From Deltaproteobacteria bacterium (GTDB lineage Bacteria > Lernaellota > Lernaellaia > JACKCT01), in contig JADLEX010000015.1 in assembly GCA_020845895.1 (NCBI GenBank), forward strand, positions 1 through 33,161: DNA of 33,161 nucleotides, given 5' to 3'. Made by a program: the position numbers and the translations under genes. The notes under the pieces are model-generated. The model searched no databases. It saw only the letters and a list, made by a program, of their open reading frames with translations, and was not told the origin of the DNA. Shown piece after piece: positions 23,866-33,055 of the stretch (positions within the stretch are counted from its first letter, which is position 1; each line of letters begins with the position of its first letter).

Positions 23866-24741
23866 TCAGGCGGCGAGAACCGCGAAGACCTCGGACCGCT
23901 TGGCCTCCTCCTGCACGTCGCGGATGATGTCGGGCACGTCTTCCATGCGCAGCGCCAGATCGTCCCACGCGCCAATGCTGCTCGACTCACGGATCATCCC
24001 GGGCGTCGAGGTGGCGCCGAGATTGTTGCAGATGAAATCGGCGATATGGACGAGCTCGGCGAGCCGGCGGTTGCGGTCGGGCGCGAGGTCGGGTTCGTGA
24101 TGGTAGATCACCGCGTCGACCACGGGCTCGGGCAGCCGCCATCGATTGAGCAGATAGCCGCCGATCTCGGCGTGCGTGATGTCGAGCAACCGCCGCTCGG
24201 CATCGGAGGCGGTCAGATGATCCGATTCCATCAGCGCGCGGGTTTCGGCGTACGCATCGGCGAAGTGTCGCTCCAGCACGAAGGTGCCCACGTCGTGCAG
24301 GATTCCCGCGGTGTAGGAGTGATCCATTTCGAATCGATCGATGCCGCCCGCGTATTCACCCAAAACGCGTGTCGTGTAGGCCACGGTGATCGAGTGCCGC
24401 CAGAATGCGTGCAAATCGATGGTCTTCGATCGGTTCCCGAAGACGCGCGCGATGCCGACCGCGGTGCAGATGCGCCCGACCTCCTGGATTCCGAGCCGCG
24501 TCACGGCCTGCGCGACCGACGCGATCTCCTTTCCGGCGGTCCCATAGTAAGCCGAGTTGACGACCTTGAGCACCGCGCTGGTGAGCGCGGGGTCGTCGGC
24601 GATGACGACGGCGATGTCGGCGGTCGAGCTCTTCTCGTCGCGGACGCGCTCCATGACGCGAGCGACCACCTGCGGCAGGGTCGGCAGGGACCGGATCTCG
24701 CCCAGCCGATCGAGAATCGAGGTTCGCGCGGGGCGGTTCAT
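23866..24741 (-). CDS. HDOD-domain signalling protein
   Basis: The 291-residue protein is filled by an HDOD domain: the opening LPTLPQVVARVMERVRDE (19-36), DDPALTSAVLKVVNSAYYG, and the HD-like centre GILHDVGTFVLE are all typical. HDOD proteins lack a proven enzymatic activity in most cases and act in signalling, often beside receiver or cyclic-di-GMP proteins. The gene starts one base after the stop of the adjacent cheY-like gene, so it belongs to the chemotaxis transcript. The stop codon sits inside a CGCCGC/GCGGCG hairpin (23860-23875) that lacks a T-run. Confidence 0.92.
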   Translation of the reverse strand: MNRPARTSILDRLGEIRSLPTLPQVVARVMERVRDEKSSTADIAVVIADDPALTSAVLKVVNSAYYGTAGKEIASVAQAVTRLGIQEVGRICTAVGIARVFGNRSKTIDLHAFWRHSITVAYTTRVLGEYAGGIDRFEMDHSYTAGILHDVGTFVLERHFADAYAETRALMESDHLTASDAERRLLDITHAEIGGYLLNRWRLPEPVVDAVIYHHEPDLAPDRNRRLAELVHIADFICNNLGATSTPGMIRESSSIGAWDDLALRMEDVPDIIRDVQEEAKRSEVFAVLAA

Positions 24742-24742
24742 G

Positions 24743-25123
<381 letters not shown>

Positions 25124-25133
25124 GGCGCGCTCC

Positions 25134-25982
25134 TTACCGCTTCACCTGGTAGTAGATCGACCGTTGGTGATCGCGGATTTCGAAGTCCGTGCTGTACCCC
25201 GACAGGCTCTCCGCGGAGCCGAGGAACAGGTGTCCGCCCGTGTTCAGGGCCCGGGCGAGCCGTGCGAACAGGTTTTTCTTGAAGGTTTCGGAAAAATAGA
25301 TCGCGACGTTTCGGCACATGATGATGTCGAAGGTCCCGAGCGCCGCGAAGTCGGACTGAAGATTGAGGCGCTTGTAGGTGACCATCTTCTTTACGGACTC
25401 GTCCAGAACCCACACGCGGCCGTTCTGCTTGAAGTAGCGGTCGCGCATGGCATCCTCGAGACCCCGGCCCATCGAAATCTGGTCGTAACGGCCCGCCATG
25501 GCCAGAAAGAGCACCGAGGGCGAAATGTCGGTGCCGACGATCTCGACGTTCGCGGGACGGAGCGCCGCGCCGGGCCGAAGCCGCGAGAACTCGTGCACGC
25601 ACATCCCTAGCGAATACGGCTCCTGTCCGGTGGAACTCGCCGCGCACCAGATTCGTACGCGCATGCGCTTGCCCGACGCGATCTCGGCGTCGAACTGCGG
25701 CAGCAGCACGTCCTGAAAAACCGCGAACGGCGACTTGTCGCGAAACCAGAGCGTTTCGTTGGTCGTCATCGCGTCGACCAGCTTGTCGCGAAGGCGCTGG
25801 TCGGGTGTCGTTTTGATCTTTCGGTAGAACTCCAGAAAGGACTTGGAGCCCGACTCCACGACCATGGTCGTGAGTCGGCTCTCGATCAGATATTCCTTTC
25901 CGCTCGTGAGCGAGATTCCGCACTGCTCCTCGATGTAGTCGCGAAGCAACGTGAATTCCTCGTTCGAAATGGCGAGCGCCAT
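25134..25982 (-). CDS. cheR: Chemoreceptor methyltransferase CheR
   Basis: The 282-residue protein has an N-terminal helical CheR domain (about 1-60), the family signature MTTNETLWFRD (72-82), and a SAM-binding domain with IWCAASSTGQEPYS (111-124) and IIMCRNVAIYF. It methylates glutamates on chemoreceptors, opposing CheB. ATG 25982 shares its A with the cheB stop (TGATG); a GTG one codon earlier is also possible. No receptor gene lies in the window, so the targets are encoded elsewhere. Confidence 0.95.
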   Translation of the reverse strand: MALAISNEEFTLLRDYIEEQCGISLTSGKEYLIESRLTTMVVESGSKSFLEFYRKIKTTPDQRLRDKLVDAMTTNETLWFRDKSPFAVFQDVLLPQFDAEIASGKRMRVRIWCAASSTGQEPYSLGMCVHEFSRLRPGAALRPANVEIVGTDISPSVLFLAMAGRYDQISMGRGLEDAMRDRYFKQNGRVWVLDESVKKMVTYKRLNLQSDFAALGTFDIIMCRNVAIYFSETFKKNLFARLARALNTGGHLFLGSAESLSGYSTDFEIRDHQRSIYYQVKR

Positions 25983-27127
25983 CACGTCGACCTCCGGCCA
26001 AATGGGCGAATCTTATCTGCAATTCGGGTTGCGATCTCAGGCAGGGCGATCTGCGCGTCGGACAGGCCCGCCTCGTCGATCGCGCGCGGCATCCCGTACA
26101 CCACGCACGTCGCGGCCGACTGCGTGATGCAGTAACAGCCTTTGCGCTTGAGCGTCGCGACGCCGTCCGCGCCGTCGTCGCCCATGCCCGTGAGCACGAC
26201 GGCGAGGATGTTTTTGCCGTACGTGTTCGCGACCGAGCGAAACAGCACGTCCACCGAAGGACGGCAACTTTTCACGGGCGGATTTTCGTTGATGCCGATC
26301 CGCCGCTCCGTCTGCCCCGCCTCTTCGCGCACGACCATGTGCCGACCGCCGGGCGCGATGTAGACCGTGTTGCGCAGGATCGGCTCGCCGTCCGCGGCCT
26401 CCTTCACCGCGAGCGGCGACTTTCCGTCGAGGTTGCGCGCGAGCGACTCGGTGAACTTCGGCGGCATGTGCTGAACGAGCAGCACCGGCACGCCCAAATC
26501 GCCGGGCAGGAGCGGAATGATTTTTCCGAGCGCCTCGGGCCCGCCAGTGGAGCAGCCGATCGCGAGTACGTCGAAGACGCCGGGGACAGGTGCGATCCGG
26601 GCGGAGGGCGGAGGTGGAGGAGGAGGCAGGATCGCCGGGGCGGATTCGGGACGCGAATCCCGTCCCGCGCGCATCGCGGCGGTGCGCTGTCGCGTTCGGT
26701 GGAGCATCAGCACGGTGGAGATCTGCTTGCGCAGCCACTCGACGCTGGCGTCGATCCCCATTCCCTCGGGTTTTGGGACGAAGTCGATCGCGCCGGATTG
26801 GAGGCACTTGATCGTGATGTCGGCGTTGTGCGTGCTCGCGCCGCTCACCATCACGACGCCGATGTGCGGCCAACGGGGCTTGAGGGCCTTGAGCGTCTCC
26901 AGTCCGTCCATCTCGGGCATCTCGACGTCGAGAAACACGAGATCGGGCTTGAGCTGTTCGATCTTGAGCAGCGCGATGCGGCCGTTGGGCGCGGTGCCGA
27001 CGATCTCGGCGTCTTCGAGACGTTCGACGACGTCGGTCATGATCCGCCGATAGGTGACGGTGTCGTCGACGACCAGAACCCGACTCCGGGGTTCCGGCGA
27101 GGCAGCTTTGGCGGCGTTCCAGCTCAT
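25982..27127 (-). CDS. cheB: Chemotaxis methylesterase/deamidase CheB
   Basis: The 381-residue protein has a receiver domain (about 15-135; Asp21-Asp22, phosphoacceptor Asp67 in FLDVEMPEMDG), a Pro-rich linker (168-174) and a methylesterase domain (about 183-375). The catalytic triad is visible: Ser193 in GCSTGGP, His220 in VQHMPP and Asp318 in GMGDDGA. It removes methyl groups from receptors when phosphorylated by CheA. ATG 27127 was chosen because a longer in-frame extension is Arg-rich and reaches into the 52-base gap behind cheW. Confidence 0.96.
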   Translation of the reverse strand: MSWNAAKAASPEPRSRVLVVDDTVTYRRIMTDVVERLEDAEIVGTAPNGRIALLKIEQLKPDLVFLDVEMPEMDGLETLKALKPRWPHIGVVMVSGASTHNADITIKCLQSGAIDFVPKPEGMGIDASVEWLRKQISTVLMLHRTRQRTAAMRAGRDSRPESAPAILPPPPPPPSARIAPVPGVFDVLAIGCSTGGPEALGKIIPLLPGDLGVPVLLVQHMPPKFTESLARNLDGKSPLAVKEAADGEPILRNTVYIAPGGRHMVVREEAGQTERRIGINENPPVKSCRPSVDVLFRSVANTYGKNILAVVLTGMGDDGADGVATLKRKGCYCITQSAATCVVYGMPRAIDEAGLSDAQIALPEIATRIADKIRPFGRRST

Positions 27128-27179
27128 GTCCACCGGTTTCCGGGGTCGAGTTCGACGTTTCGGCGCGCGACCGGTTCGA

Positions 27180-27650
27180 TCAGGAACAGACCTGCGCCAC
27201 CTTGAGAATCGACAGCAGGCCATGATCGAGTTTGACCACGCCCGAAAGGTACTTGCCGCTGATCACGCCGACGTTCGCGGGGGGCTTCTCGATCTCCGAT
27301 TCGTCCACGGTGACGACGTCGCCGATGCGATCCACGAGCAGACCGACCACATCGGTCCCGGTGCCGACGTGTTCGTCCGTGTGCACCGCCTGCCGGTCGA
27401 GTTCGCCCTCGGTCTTGAGGATGATGTTGCGCGACGTGGCCGACACCTCTCGCGGGTCGAGCGCGAGTTTGACGCCCAGGTCGAGCACCGTGACGATCTG
27501 GCCGCGCAGGTTCACGAGGCCCCTCACGTAGTTCCCCACGCGATGCACCGGCGTGAGTTCGAGCTGACGGCTGATCTCGCGGACGTAGAGGATGTCCACG
27601 CCGAAGAGGTGATCGTCGAGATAGAACGTCGTGTATTGCTTGTCGCTCAT
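27180..27650 (-). CDS. cheW: Chemotaxis coupling protein CheW
   Basis: The 156-residue CheW domain protein has the expected two-lobe beta pattern: YTTFYLDDHLFGVDILYVREI, PVHRVGNYVRGLVNLRGQIVTVLDL and VGLLVDRIGDVVTV. CheW links receptors to CheA. ATG 27650 shares its A with the cheA stop (TGATG); a GTG one codon earlier is the alternative. The chain cheA-cheW is therefore translationally coupled. Confidence 0.95.
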   Translation of the reverse strand: MSDKQYTTFYLDDHLFGVDILYVREISRQLELTPVHRVGNYVRGLVNLRGQIVTVLDLGVKLALDPREVSATSRNIILKTEGELDRQAVHTDEHVGTGTDVVGLLVDRIGDVVTVDESEIEKPPANVGVISGKYLSGVVKLDHGLLSILKVAQVCS

Positions 27651-30600
27651 CACGCAGCCCTCGTCGCGGATTGCAGCAGGTTGTGGATGGTCTCGAGAAG
27701 CTTGGCCTTGTCGATCTTCACCGCGTAATCCGTGAAGCCGCTCTTCGTGCCCAGGTCGCGCGACTTTTCGTCGGTGAGCGACGTGAGCGCGAGAACCGGC
27801 ACGCCGGCGTGGCCGTTGCCGCTGCCGCGGATGCGTCTCACGAGTTCGAACCCGTCCATGCGCGGCATCACGATGTCCGACACCACGAGGTCGTAGTGCG
27901 TCTTCATCAGGGCCTCGAGGGCTTCCTCGCCGTCGCGCACCGTGTCGACCGCGTAGCCCGCGGACTCCATATAGTCGCGCTCGAGCTGTCGGAAGAAGGG
28001 CGTGTCCTCGGCGAGCAGGATGCGGTACGAACCCTCGGCGCGGCGGATCGGCGCCTCGGCGCCGTAGTACTCGGGATCCGCCTTCTCCATGAGCGCGAAG
28101 GTGTCGAGCACAAGCGTGATGCGCTCGTTGACGATCGCCGAACCCATGATGCCGCCCTCGGCGCGGTTCGTCGTGTCGAGGTCGATTTCGGTTTCGAGGA
28201 CGTTGACGACCTCGGTCGCGACGATGCCGACCGCGGTTTTCATCAGCTTGGGCACGATGACGTACAGGAACGCGCCGTCACTCGCCGGAGCGGAGACCGG
28301 CAGATGGTGATGCAGGCGCACGAGGCGCATCGCGCCGCCCCGGTACTTGATGAACTCGCGGTCTCCCACGCGCTCGATGTCGCCCAACGGCACCTTCTCG
28401 ATGCGCGTGATGAGCGAAAGCGACATGGCGAAGATTTCCTCGGGGCCGTTGCGGAACAGCAGCACGGTCTGGCGCTCGCGCAGACCGTTGCGCATCGCAT
28501 CCTGCTCCATCGCCACGTTCGCGCGGTCCACGTCCTCGAACGCGAGTTTTGCCGTGTCAGAGATGCCCTTGGCGTCGAGAATCATCGCCACGCGCCCCTC
28601 GCCCATGATCGTCGTGCCCGAGTAGCAGGAGTTTTCCTTGACGTACTTGGACAGCGGCTTCACCACGATCTCCTCGTTGTCGAACACGCGGTCGACGATG
28701 AGGCCGAACTGGTTGGTGCCCGCCACGAGCACGAGGATGTTGATGGCGCTTTGCGAATGGAATCGGCGATCCGGCCCGCCACGCCGGTCCGGGTGCGACC
28801 GTTGCGCACCGCCGTTGATCGCGACGAGTTCGCCGGTCTCGCCGTCCACGCGGAAGCGATTCGGTTCGCCGTCCGGAGCGCGGCGATCGACGAGCGTCAT
28901 GCGGCGTTCGTCGCACTCATCATTGGTCTCGGGATCGACATACGTGGCGCGGATCCCGAGCACCTCGGACAGACGCACGAGGGGCAGGAGCTGGTCGCGC
29001 AGGCGCAGCACTTCGGCACCGTTGACCTCTTTGATGCTTTTCGAGGCGTCGCGCGCGCGGATGCGCACGAGTTCGACGATGCTGACCTGGGGCACGGCGA
29101 ATTTTTCCTCGCCGACGCCGATGAGCAGCGACGGGATGATCGCGAGGGTGAGCGGCAGGCGCAGTCTCACGCGCGTGCCCTCGCCCTTGGTGGAATCGAG
29201 TTCCACCGTTCCGCCGAGCCGCTCGATGTTGGTTTTCACCACGTCCATGCCGACCCCGCGGCCGGAAACGTCGGTCACCTGCGCGGCGGTCGAGAATCCC
29301 GGCGCGAAGATGAGGTTCAGCACCTCGCGGTCGCTCATGCGCGCCGCGGCCTCCGCGGACACGACGGCCTTCTCCACCGCCTTGCGCCGGATGACGGACG
29401 GATCGATTCCGTTCCCGTCGTCGCTGATCTCGATGTTGACGAGGCCCGCCTCGTGGAACGCGCGCAGCAGCACGCGCCCGACGCGCGGCTTGCCCGCCTT
29501 CTCGCGGTCCTCGCGCGACTCGATGCCGTGATCGGCCGTGTTGCGAATCAGGTGCGTGAGCGGATCGGACAGCGACTCGATGATCGACTTGTCGAGTTCG
29601 ACGTCGCCGCCCTGGATCTCGAGCTCGATGTCCTTGTCGAGCTTCTTGGCCAGGTCGCGCATGATGCGCGGGAACTTGTTGAACACCCCGCCGACCGGCT
29701 GCATGCGGGTGTACATGATGCTTTCCTGCAGCTCGCCGGTCACGAGATTCAGGTTCTGGAGCACCGAATTCAGGCCGCGGATTTCGCCGGCGCGGTCGAT
29801 CAGGAGCTGCGTGAGCTGGTTGCGCGAAAGCACCAGTTCGCCTGCGAGGTTCAGCAGGTGGTTGAGCAGCGACACGCTGACGCGCAGCGTCTCGGCGCCT
29901 TCCTGCCCGCGCGACGCCGTCGCGGCGGATTCGGGCGCATCGGCGGGCGACGCATTCGTCTTGCCGTTCGCGGGCGACGTTCCGTTCACCTTCCTCGGAG
30001 TCGACGGGGGCATCGATGCCGGTATGGGCGTCGAAACGGACTCGACGACGACCTCGGCATTCCCGGCTGGTAGCGCCGCCGGCGGCTCCACCCGGCTCAC
30101 CTGATCGTCCGCGACGCGCAGCGCCATCGCGAAGAGGTCCTTTTCCAGAACACTCGCGCCGAGAATCCAGACATTCGCGGCGTCGGTGTGGCTCTCGAGC
30201 TTCTCACGCGAGGGATCGCTCGCCAGGCACTCGCCCACGGTCTTGAGCTGGTCGAGCACGTCGAGCGCCGAGCGGCCGCCCGCCCGGAGATCGACGTCGG
30301 CGTCGAGGCGAATCAGATAGGCCATTCGACCGGACGCCTGGCACGATTCCCATTGGGCGGGAGTGGGCGCGAGCGCGGGCGCCGCGATCGGCGGCGCCGA
30401 GGCCGCCGCGGCGGGTTTCGCCGTCTCGGCGGGCTTGCCGTTCGCGGCATCGAGCAGCGCGACGAGGCGCGACTTTTCGGCGCTGATATCGAAGCTGTCG
30501 GCGTTCTCGACATCGTCCACCATGGCGGAGAGACGATCCGAACCCGCGAGCAGCGCGTCGACGAGCTCCGACGAGACGCCCAGCGACTTGTCGCGCAGTT

Positions 30601-30826
30601 TCATCAGCAGGCTCTCCATCACGTGCGCGAGCTCGTTGATGTTCTTCAGGTTGAAGAACCCCGACGCGCCCTTGATGCTGTGCACGCTCCGGAAAATCCG
30701 GTTCACGACATCCGGATCGGGATCGCCCGATTGTTCCAGCGCCAGCAGATCGGGCTCGAGCACCTGAAGGTGGTCCCGGGCCTCGGTGATGAAGTCCTGA
30801 AGAACGGCTCGGTACTTGTCGTCCAT
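27650..30826 (-). CDS. cheA: Hybrid chemotaxis histidine kinase CheA with two CheW-like domains and a receiver
   Basis: The 1058-residue protein is far longer than the roughly 650 of enteric CheA. Domains in order: HPt (1-110, phospho-His49 in RSVHSIKGASGFF), a P2-like region (about 158-245), a low-complexity Ala/Pro/Ser linker (246-310), and the dimerisation helices (312-375). The ATPase follows (about 380-560; N-box Asn428, DDGNGID at 469-475, GRGVGMD at 522-528). CheW-like domain 1 (about 560-765) carries a charged insert at 626-693, CheW-like domain 2 spans about 785-915, and a C-terminal receiver (933-1058) has Asp984 in SDIVMPRMDG, Thr1015 and Lys1037. It phosphorylates CheY and CheB; the built-in receiver may act as a sink or feedback element. 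Family members with this layout occur in non-enteric systems. Confidence 0.96.
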   Translation of the reverse strand: MDDKYRAVLQDFITEARDHLQVLEPDLLALEQSGDPDPDVVNRIFRSVHSIKGASGFFNLKNINELAHVMESLLMKLRDKSLGVSSELVDALLAGSDRLSAMVDDVENADSFDISAEKSRLVALLDAANGKPAETAKPAAAASAPPIAAPALAPTPAQWESCQASGRMAYLIRLDADVDLRAGGRSALDVLDQLKTVGECLASDPSREKLESHTDAANVWILGASVLEKDLFAMALRVADDQVSRVEPPAALPAGNAEVVVESVSTPIPASMPPSTPRKVNGTSPANGKTNASPADAPESAATASRGQEGAETLRVSVSLLNHLLNLAGELVLSRNQLTQLLIDRAGEIRGLNSVLQNLNLVTGELQESIMYTRMQPVGGVFNKFPRIMRDLAKKLDKDIELEIQGGDVELDKSIIESLSDPLTHLIRNTADHGIESREDREKAGKPRVGRVLLRAFHEAGLVNIEISDDGNGIDPSVIRRKAVEKAVVSAEAAARMSDREVLNLIFAPGFSTAAQVTDVSGRGVGMDVVKTNIERLGGTVELDSTKGEGTRVRLRLPLTLAIIPSLLIGVGEEKFAVPQVSIVELVRIRARDASKSIKEVNGAEVLRLRDQLLPLVRLSEVLGIRATYVDPETNDECDERRMTLVDRRAPDGEPNRFRVDGETGELVAINGGAQRSHPDRRGGPDRRFHSQSAINILVLVAGTNQFGLIVDRVFDNEEIVVKPLSKYVKENSCYSGTTIMGEGRVAMILDAKGISDTAKLAFEDVDRANVAMEQDAMRNGLRERQTVLLFRNGPEEIFAMSLSLITRIEKVPLGDIERVGDREFIKYRGGAMRLVRLHHHLPVSAPASDGAFLYVIVPKLMKTAVGIVATEVVNVLETEIDLDTTNRAEGGIMGSAIVNERITLVLDTFALMEKADPEYYGAEAPIRRAEGSYRILLAEDTPFFRQLERDYMESAGYAVDTVRDGEEALEALMKTHYDLVVSDIVMPRMDGFELVRRIRGSGNGHAGVPVLALTSLTDEKSRDLGTKSGFTDYAVKIDKAKLLETIHNLLQSATRAA

Positions 30827-30854
30827 GGCGGTCCCTCTCGCCCTGTGGGCGCCC

Positions 30855-31316
30855 CTATTCGAACGTGATTTCGATGAAAAACTGGCCCTGCTCGGTGTTG
30901 AACGGCACCACGATCACGTTGCCCTTGGTCTTGTGCGTGATCGTGTGGTCCTTGCCCATGATCGTGGACGGGATCGACATGTCGAACCGGTAGCCCTTTT
31001 CGGACAGCACCTTCTTCGCGCCGCCCAGGACCATGTTCGCGATCTCGCTGACCATGTCGATGACGATGGGCTCCATCTGCGAATAGTCCTCGCCCAGCAT
31101 CTTCGACGCGATCATCAAAATGACCGGCTCGGGGAAGGTGATGGCGAGAGAGCCTTTTGTGGATGGGCCCGCGATGCCGATGATCCCCGTCACGTCGCCG
31201 AACGCGCCTTTGCCGTTCTTGACGAAGGGCTTTTCCGGCGTCGCCTGCGTATAGGCCATGCTCGAAAGCACATTGATCATGGAATCGAGAAACGGGTTGA
31301 TATACTCGACGTTCAT
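30855..31316 (-). CDS. cheX: CheX-like CheY-P phosphatase
   Basis: The 153-residue protein matches the CheX/CheC family of CheY phosphatases. The signature helix DMVSEIANMVLGGAKKVL carries the catalytic-type Glu and Asn (E-x-x-N), and the fold pattern VTGIIGIAGPSTKGSLAITFPEPVILMIASKMLGE is typical of CheX. ATG 31316 has a GGGGGAC site upstream. It lies between cheY and cheA, fitting a role in dephosphorylating the CheY made by this cluster. Confidence 0.92.
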   Translation of the reverse strand: MNVEYINPFLDSMINVLSSMAYTQATPEKPFVKNGKGAFGDVTGIIGIAGPSTKGSLAITFPEPVILMIASKMLGEDYSQMEPIVIDMVSEIANMVLGGAKKVLSEKGYRFDMSIPSTIMGKDHTITHKTKGNVIVVPFNTEQGQFFIEITFE

Positions 31317-31390
31317 GCAAGTCCCCCGCGAAGCGTTTTTCGCAAGCCGCCCGCCCTCGCGCGCGGCCCTTTGTCCGGTTCCGGGCGCGT

Positions 31391-31771
31391 TTAGATGCCC
31401 GCGATGATCTGCTCGACCTTCTGCTTGAAGACCTCGGGCGTGAACGGTTTGACGATGTAGTTCGTCACCCCCGCCTGCACCGCCTCGATCACGTTCCCCT
31501 TCTCGGACTCGGCCGTCACCATCAGAAACGGAATCCCCTTCATCCGCTCGTCCGAACGGACCTTTTTTAGCAGGTCGAGCCCGGTCATCTTGGGCATATT
31601 CCAGTCGCTGATGATGAAATCGATCTTCTGCTCCTCGAGGGTCTTCCACGCGGTCGAGCCGTCGTCCGCCTCCAGAACCTCGTCGTACCCCAGGTCCTTG
31701 AGCAGGTTCTTGACGATGCGGCGCATCGAAAAAAAATCGTCCACGGTCAGAATCTTCAGCGATTTTGCCAT
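31391..31771 (-). CDS. cheY: Chemotaxis response regulator CheY
   Basis: The 126-residue receiver is close to enteric CheY: VDDFFSMRRIVKNLLKDLGY, Asp11-Asp12, phosphoacceptor Asp56 in IISDWNMPKM, Thr86 in LMVTAES and Lys108 in VKPFT, each one position off the E. coli numbers. It is the first gene of the che transcript, with GGGAGTGAG as ribosome site. It probably binds the flagellar switch, but no flagellar gene is in the window, so a non-flagellar output cannot be excluded. Confidence 0.96.
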   Translation of the reverse strand: MAKSLKILTVDDFFSMRRIVKNLLKDLGYDEVLEADDGSTAWKTLEEQKIDFIISDWNMPKMTGLDLLKKVRSDERMKGIPFLMVTAESEKGNVIEAVQAGVTNYIVKPFTPEVFKQKVEQIIAGI

Positions 31772-31965
31772 TTTCTCACTCCCCGCCCGCGTCCCTGCGT
31801 ATTCGTGCCGCACCGATCGGCCGTGTTCTATGGCTCGTATCGGAGCGCATTCCGTGTGAATTGAGCATTATTTTCGTTTCGGGGCGCGCGGCGCGTAAAC
31901 TTGGGCGGATTCGCGCGAAAATCGGGCTTCACCGGATCGGGGAGCCGTCGGCGGCGAGAAACGAC

Positions 31966-32691
31966 TCAGCCTTCGCGCCGATCCCCGAATCCGAACCAGT
32001 TCCGCAGTTCGGATGCGAGCCACCGCATGTCGTCCGGATCGCGATTCGCGATCAGCCCGATTTCGCGTTTCGAGGAAACGAGGATCAACGCGGGATACGA
32101 GCCGCCCTTGCTTCGACGCACCATCTTCAACTCGACCCGGCTGACGTCGGACGCATCGATGACCTTGCGCAGCGGCACGCCGAGCAGCTTGCGTGTCCGG
32201 GTGAGCCGACCGTACTCGGCTGAGATTTCGGTAATGCCCACGAACCGCCAGACGAGCGCGAGGAGCAGGCCGATGCCGATGACATCGTGAATGACTCCGA
32301 AACCCAGCATGTCCCATCGGCGCTCGCGGATCGCCATCGCGTTCCACATCACCATGAAGCCGCACCAGATCACGGTGAACAGGATGAGCCCGATGGCGCT
32401 CGCCGAAAAACCGGCGGGAGGGATGTGAGCGAAGAACCGATAGCCCGGCATATTCTCGATCCGCACCCCGGTTTCCATCGGGCGCATGGCGCCGGTCACG
32501 TCGATCACCCCGTCGGACGCGGGGCGTAGTCCCGCAGGGGCCTGATCGGGAAATTTCGCGGCACTCTTTTCGAGAAACTCGCGAGCGTTCGCCGCGAATC
32601 CGCACGTGTTGCAAGAGACGTTGCCGACGAGATCAAACACGCCGAGAGACGTCGGCGTACCGCACGATGGACACTTCACTTCGAACTTCAT
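31966..32691 (-). CDS. Zinc-ribbon membrane protein of unknown function
   Basis: The 241-residue protein has an N-terminal zinc ribbon (Cys7, Cys10, Cys27, Cys30), a linker, two membrane helices (about 95-118 and 130-153) and a cytosolic C-terminal beta-rich domain (about 155-235, KLLGVPLRKVIDASDVSRVELKMV) resembling the PH-like or bacterial PH domains of other two-helix proteins. I recognise no named family. ATG 32691 gives the zinc ribbon directly and has GGGAGG 10 bases upstream. It is 194 bases ahead of cheY on the same strand, so it could be read separately or lead the che transcript. Confidence 0.75.
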   Translation of the reverse strand: MKFEVKCPSCGTPTSLGVFDLVGNVSCNTCGFAANAREFLEKSAAKFPDQAPAGLRPASDGVIDVTGAMRPMETGVRIENMPGYRFFAHIPPAGFSASAIGLILFTVIWCGFMVMWNAMAIRERRWDMLGFGVIHDVIGIGLLLALVWRFVGITEISAEYGRLTRTRKLLGVPLRKVIDASDVSRVELKMVRRSKGGSYPALILVSSKREIGLIANRDPDDMRWLASELRNWFGFGDRREG

Positions 32692-32871
32692 GGGAACGCG
32701 CCTCCCATTTGGGATTCGCTCAAACGGAACCGGAACGCAAGCTCGACCGGGAGCGCGGGGACACGCAGCGGTGCGGCTGCAAACTGGCGACGCAGCGCGG
32801 CCCGTGCACCCCGGTTTTCCGTTGGCGCATCCAACGAACACCGATGAACGCCCTGTTGCCCTGCGGTGTTG

Positions 32872-32896
32872 TCATCCTGAACGAAGTGAAGGATCT
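32872..32896 (-). repeat. Dispersed 25-base repeat, copy 2 (inverted)
   Basis: The reverse complement matches 14518-14542 at 24 of 25 positions. A GGCGAGGG-type segment (about 32928-32941) lies downstream, as one lies near the first copy, so the shared unit may be larger than 25 bases and degenerate. Confidence 0.75.
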
Positions 32897-33028
32897 TCCC
32901 GTGAACACGCGACCCGCTCGCGCCGTGCGGCGAGGGTGCCCCGCCAATGGTATTGTATTTTCGATGATTTGATCTTATTCTAACTCATCTTCGACCGTTG
33001 TCGGCGGTTTGAATTTCAAGACCTGAAT

Positions 33029-33055
33029 AAAATCGCATAGTTACGCTGCGATTTT
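33029..33055. terminator. Possible bidirectional terminator hairpin
   Basis: AAAATCGCA and TGCGATTTT form a perfect 9-base-pair stem with a 9-base loop; a T-run lies at the 3' end on the plus strand and, by symmetry, on the minus strand. The stem is AT-rich, so it is weaker than the atpE terminator. No gene is seen to end into it within the window. Confidence 0.45.

Noticed and set aside
23860-23875. Terminator at the end of the HDOD gene
   Set aside because: CGCCGC/GCGGCG makes a stem across the stop codon, but no T-run follows in the direction of transcription.
27671-30073. Long open frame on the plus strand opposite cheA
   Set aside because: Its translation is His/Arg/Val-rich low-complexity with no motif, while the minus strand encodes a full CheA; it is a product of high GC content and codon bias.
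31772-31965. Sigma54 promoter upstream of cheY
   Set aside because: A CGGCAC motif on the minus strand lacks a TTGC-like -12 element at the required spacing.
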